DNA from: Actinokineospora bangkokensis
Lineage (GTDB): Bacteria; Actinomycetota; Actinomycetes; Mycobacteriales; Pseudonocardiaceae
Length of the DNA stretch: 64,000 nucleotides
Assembly: GCF_001940455.1 (NCBI RefSeq)
Contig: NZ_MKQR01000026.1
Span: forward strand, 430,351 to 494,350
Direction: 5' to 3'
Part shown: piece by piece, positions 63,660 through 64,000 of the stretch
Layout of the letters: every line of letters starts with the position of its first letter
How positions within the stretch are numbered: position 1 is the stretch's first letter
Program-made: the position numbers and the translations under genes
The notes under the pieces: generated by a model
Databases searched by the model: none
What the model was told of the DNA's origin: nothing
What the model saw: only the letters and a program-made list of their open reading frames with translations

Positions 63660-64000
63660 GGCCGCGAAGAGGCGGCAGCAGCAGCGCGGCGGCGCGGCAG
63701 CGGCGGCGGCGGCGCGGCGGCAAGGCCGCGAAGAAACCGCAGCAGCGACGCGGCGGCGCCAAGGCCGCGAATAGGCAGCGGCAGCGACGCGGCATCGCGG
63801 CAAAGCGGCGGCGCGGCAGCGGCGATGGCGCCGTCGCAGCAGCGGCGCGGCGGCAAGGCCGCGAATAGGCAGCGGCAGAAGCGGCAGCGCCGCGGCAGCA
63901 GCGGCAGCAGCAGCAACGCCGCGGCGGCGCTAAGGCCGCGAATAGGCAGCGGCGGCGACGCAACGGCGACGGCGACGCAACGGCGCGGCGGCGCCAAGGC
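63660..64000. repeat. Irregular GCG-rich tandem repeats
   Basis: The core GGCCGCGAA recurs at 63660, 63724, 63763, 63857 and 63934 and is starting again at the window edge. Four of these five are preceded by AA or TAA, and three continue as TAGGCAGCGGC. Spacing varies from 39 to 94 bases, with CGG/CAG trinucleotide runs between copies. Confidence 0.6.

Larger units (their letters stand above)
63020..64000. other. Repeat-rich region without a supported gene
   Basis: About 980 bases. From left: a GC-rich stretch, a perfect 28-base palindrome at 63250-63277, degenerate GATGCCG-type repeats (63340-63600), then a GCG/CGG-rich array to the window end. Reading frames are open in several phases because of composition, but third-position GC is well below that of neighbouring genes and products are Arg/Ala or Cys-rich low complexity. 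A gene continuing beyond the right edge cannot be excluded. Confidence 0.5.

Noticed and set aside
63278..63868. Possible 196-codon gene on the plus strand
   Set aside because: The product is Arg/Ala/Gly low complexity, third-position GC is well below that of real genes here, the start would be TTG without a ribosome site, and it runs into the repeat array.

Overview
The window is chromosomal DNA of a high-GC actinobacterium, most likely from the Pseudonocardiaceae (Actinosynnema/Saccharothrix/Lentzea-like). Evidence for this is the GC-rich third codon positions, frequent GTG starts, a BldC-type regulator, menaquinone (not ubiquinone) genes, a Rex-hemACD operon, and a gene order that largely mirrors the mycobacterial hemA-to-grcC1 region (Rv0509 to Rv0563). 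The organism assignment is inference from gene content. No rRNA, tRNA, insertion sequence, prophage or CRISPR array was found.

Left to right: (1) 1-2689, a partial Asp-rich membrane protein and a polyprenyl diphosphate synthase. (2) 2866-18881, the complete 14-gene nuoA-N operon for respiratory complex I on the minus strand, with 4-base start/stop overlaps at ten of thirteen junctions, a strong terminator after nuoN, and two Rex operators upstream of nuoA. (3) 19356-27088, a STAND/NB-ARC protein, menJ, a DUF4328 protein, menG, an alpha-mannosyltransferase, a degenerate inositol-monophosphatase-like protein and an alpha/beta hydrolase. (4) 27156-33287, a four-gene module with type VII secretion substrate-like proteins, then small and unknown membrane proteins. 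(5) 33277-40793, the menaquinone genes menA, menE, menB and menD, interleaved with an acetyltransferase and an unknown gene. (6) 40841-46160, a second type VII substrate-like module, a cds1-like gene, DUF1304 and DUF4229 membrane proteins, an Lrp regulator, bldC and a repeat-rich gap. (7) 46161-53668, a MinD-like ATPase, the System II cytochrome c biogenesis genes (ccsB, resB, ccdA, a resA-like lipoprotein), a histidine phosphatase and hemL. (8) 53706-57093, six consecutive small membrane proteins of unknown role. (9) 57132-62950, hemB and the rex-hemA-hemC-hemD operon. (10) 63000-64000, a Rex operator, a perfect 28-base palindrome containing an SOS-box match, and a low-complexity repeat region.

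Most of the genes serve one system, the aerobic respiratory chain. Complex I oxidises NADH and reduces menaquinone. The men genes, the polyprenyl synthase and MenJ make and tailor the quinone. The hem genes make haem, and the Ccs/Res genes attach it to cytochrome c. Rex, an NADH/NAD+ sensor, is encoded here and has predicted operators in front of both nuoA and its own operon. menC, menF and the late haem genes (hemE, hemG/Y, hemH) are not in the window.

The less ordinary content is the two orphan type VII substrate modules, several unexplained palindromes and tandem repeats in the intergenic gaps, a recurrent -10-like hexamer six or seven bases before start codons (suggesting leaderless transcripts), and the island of small membrane paralogues.
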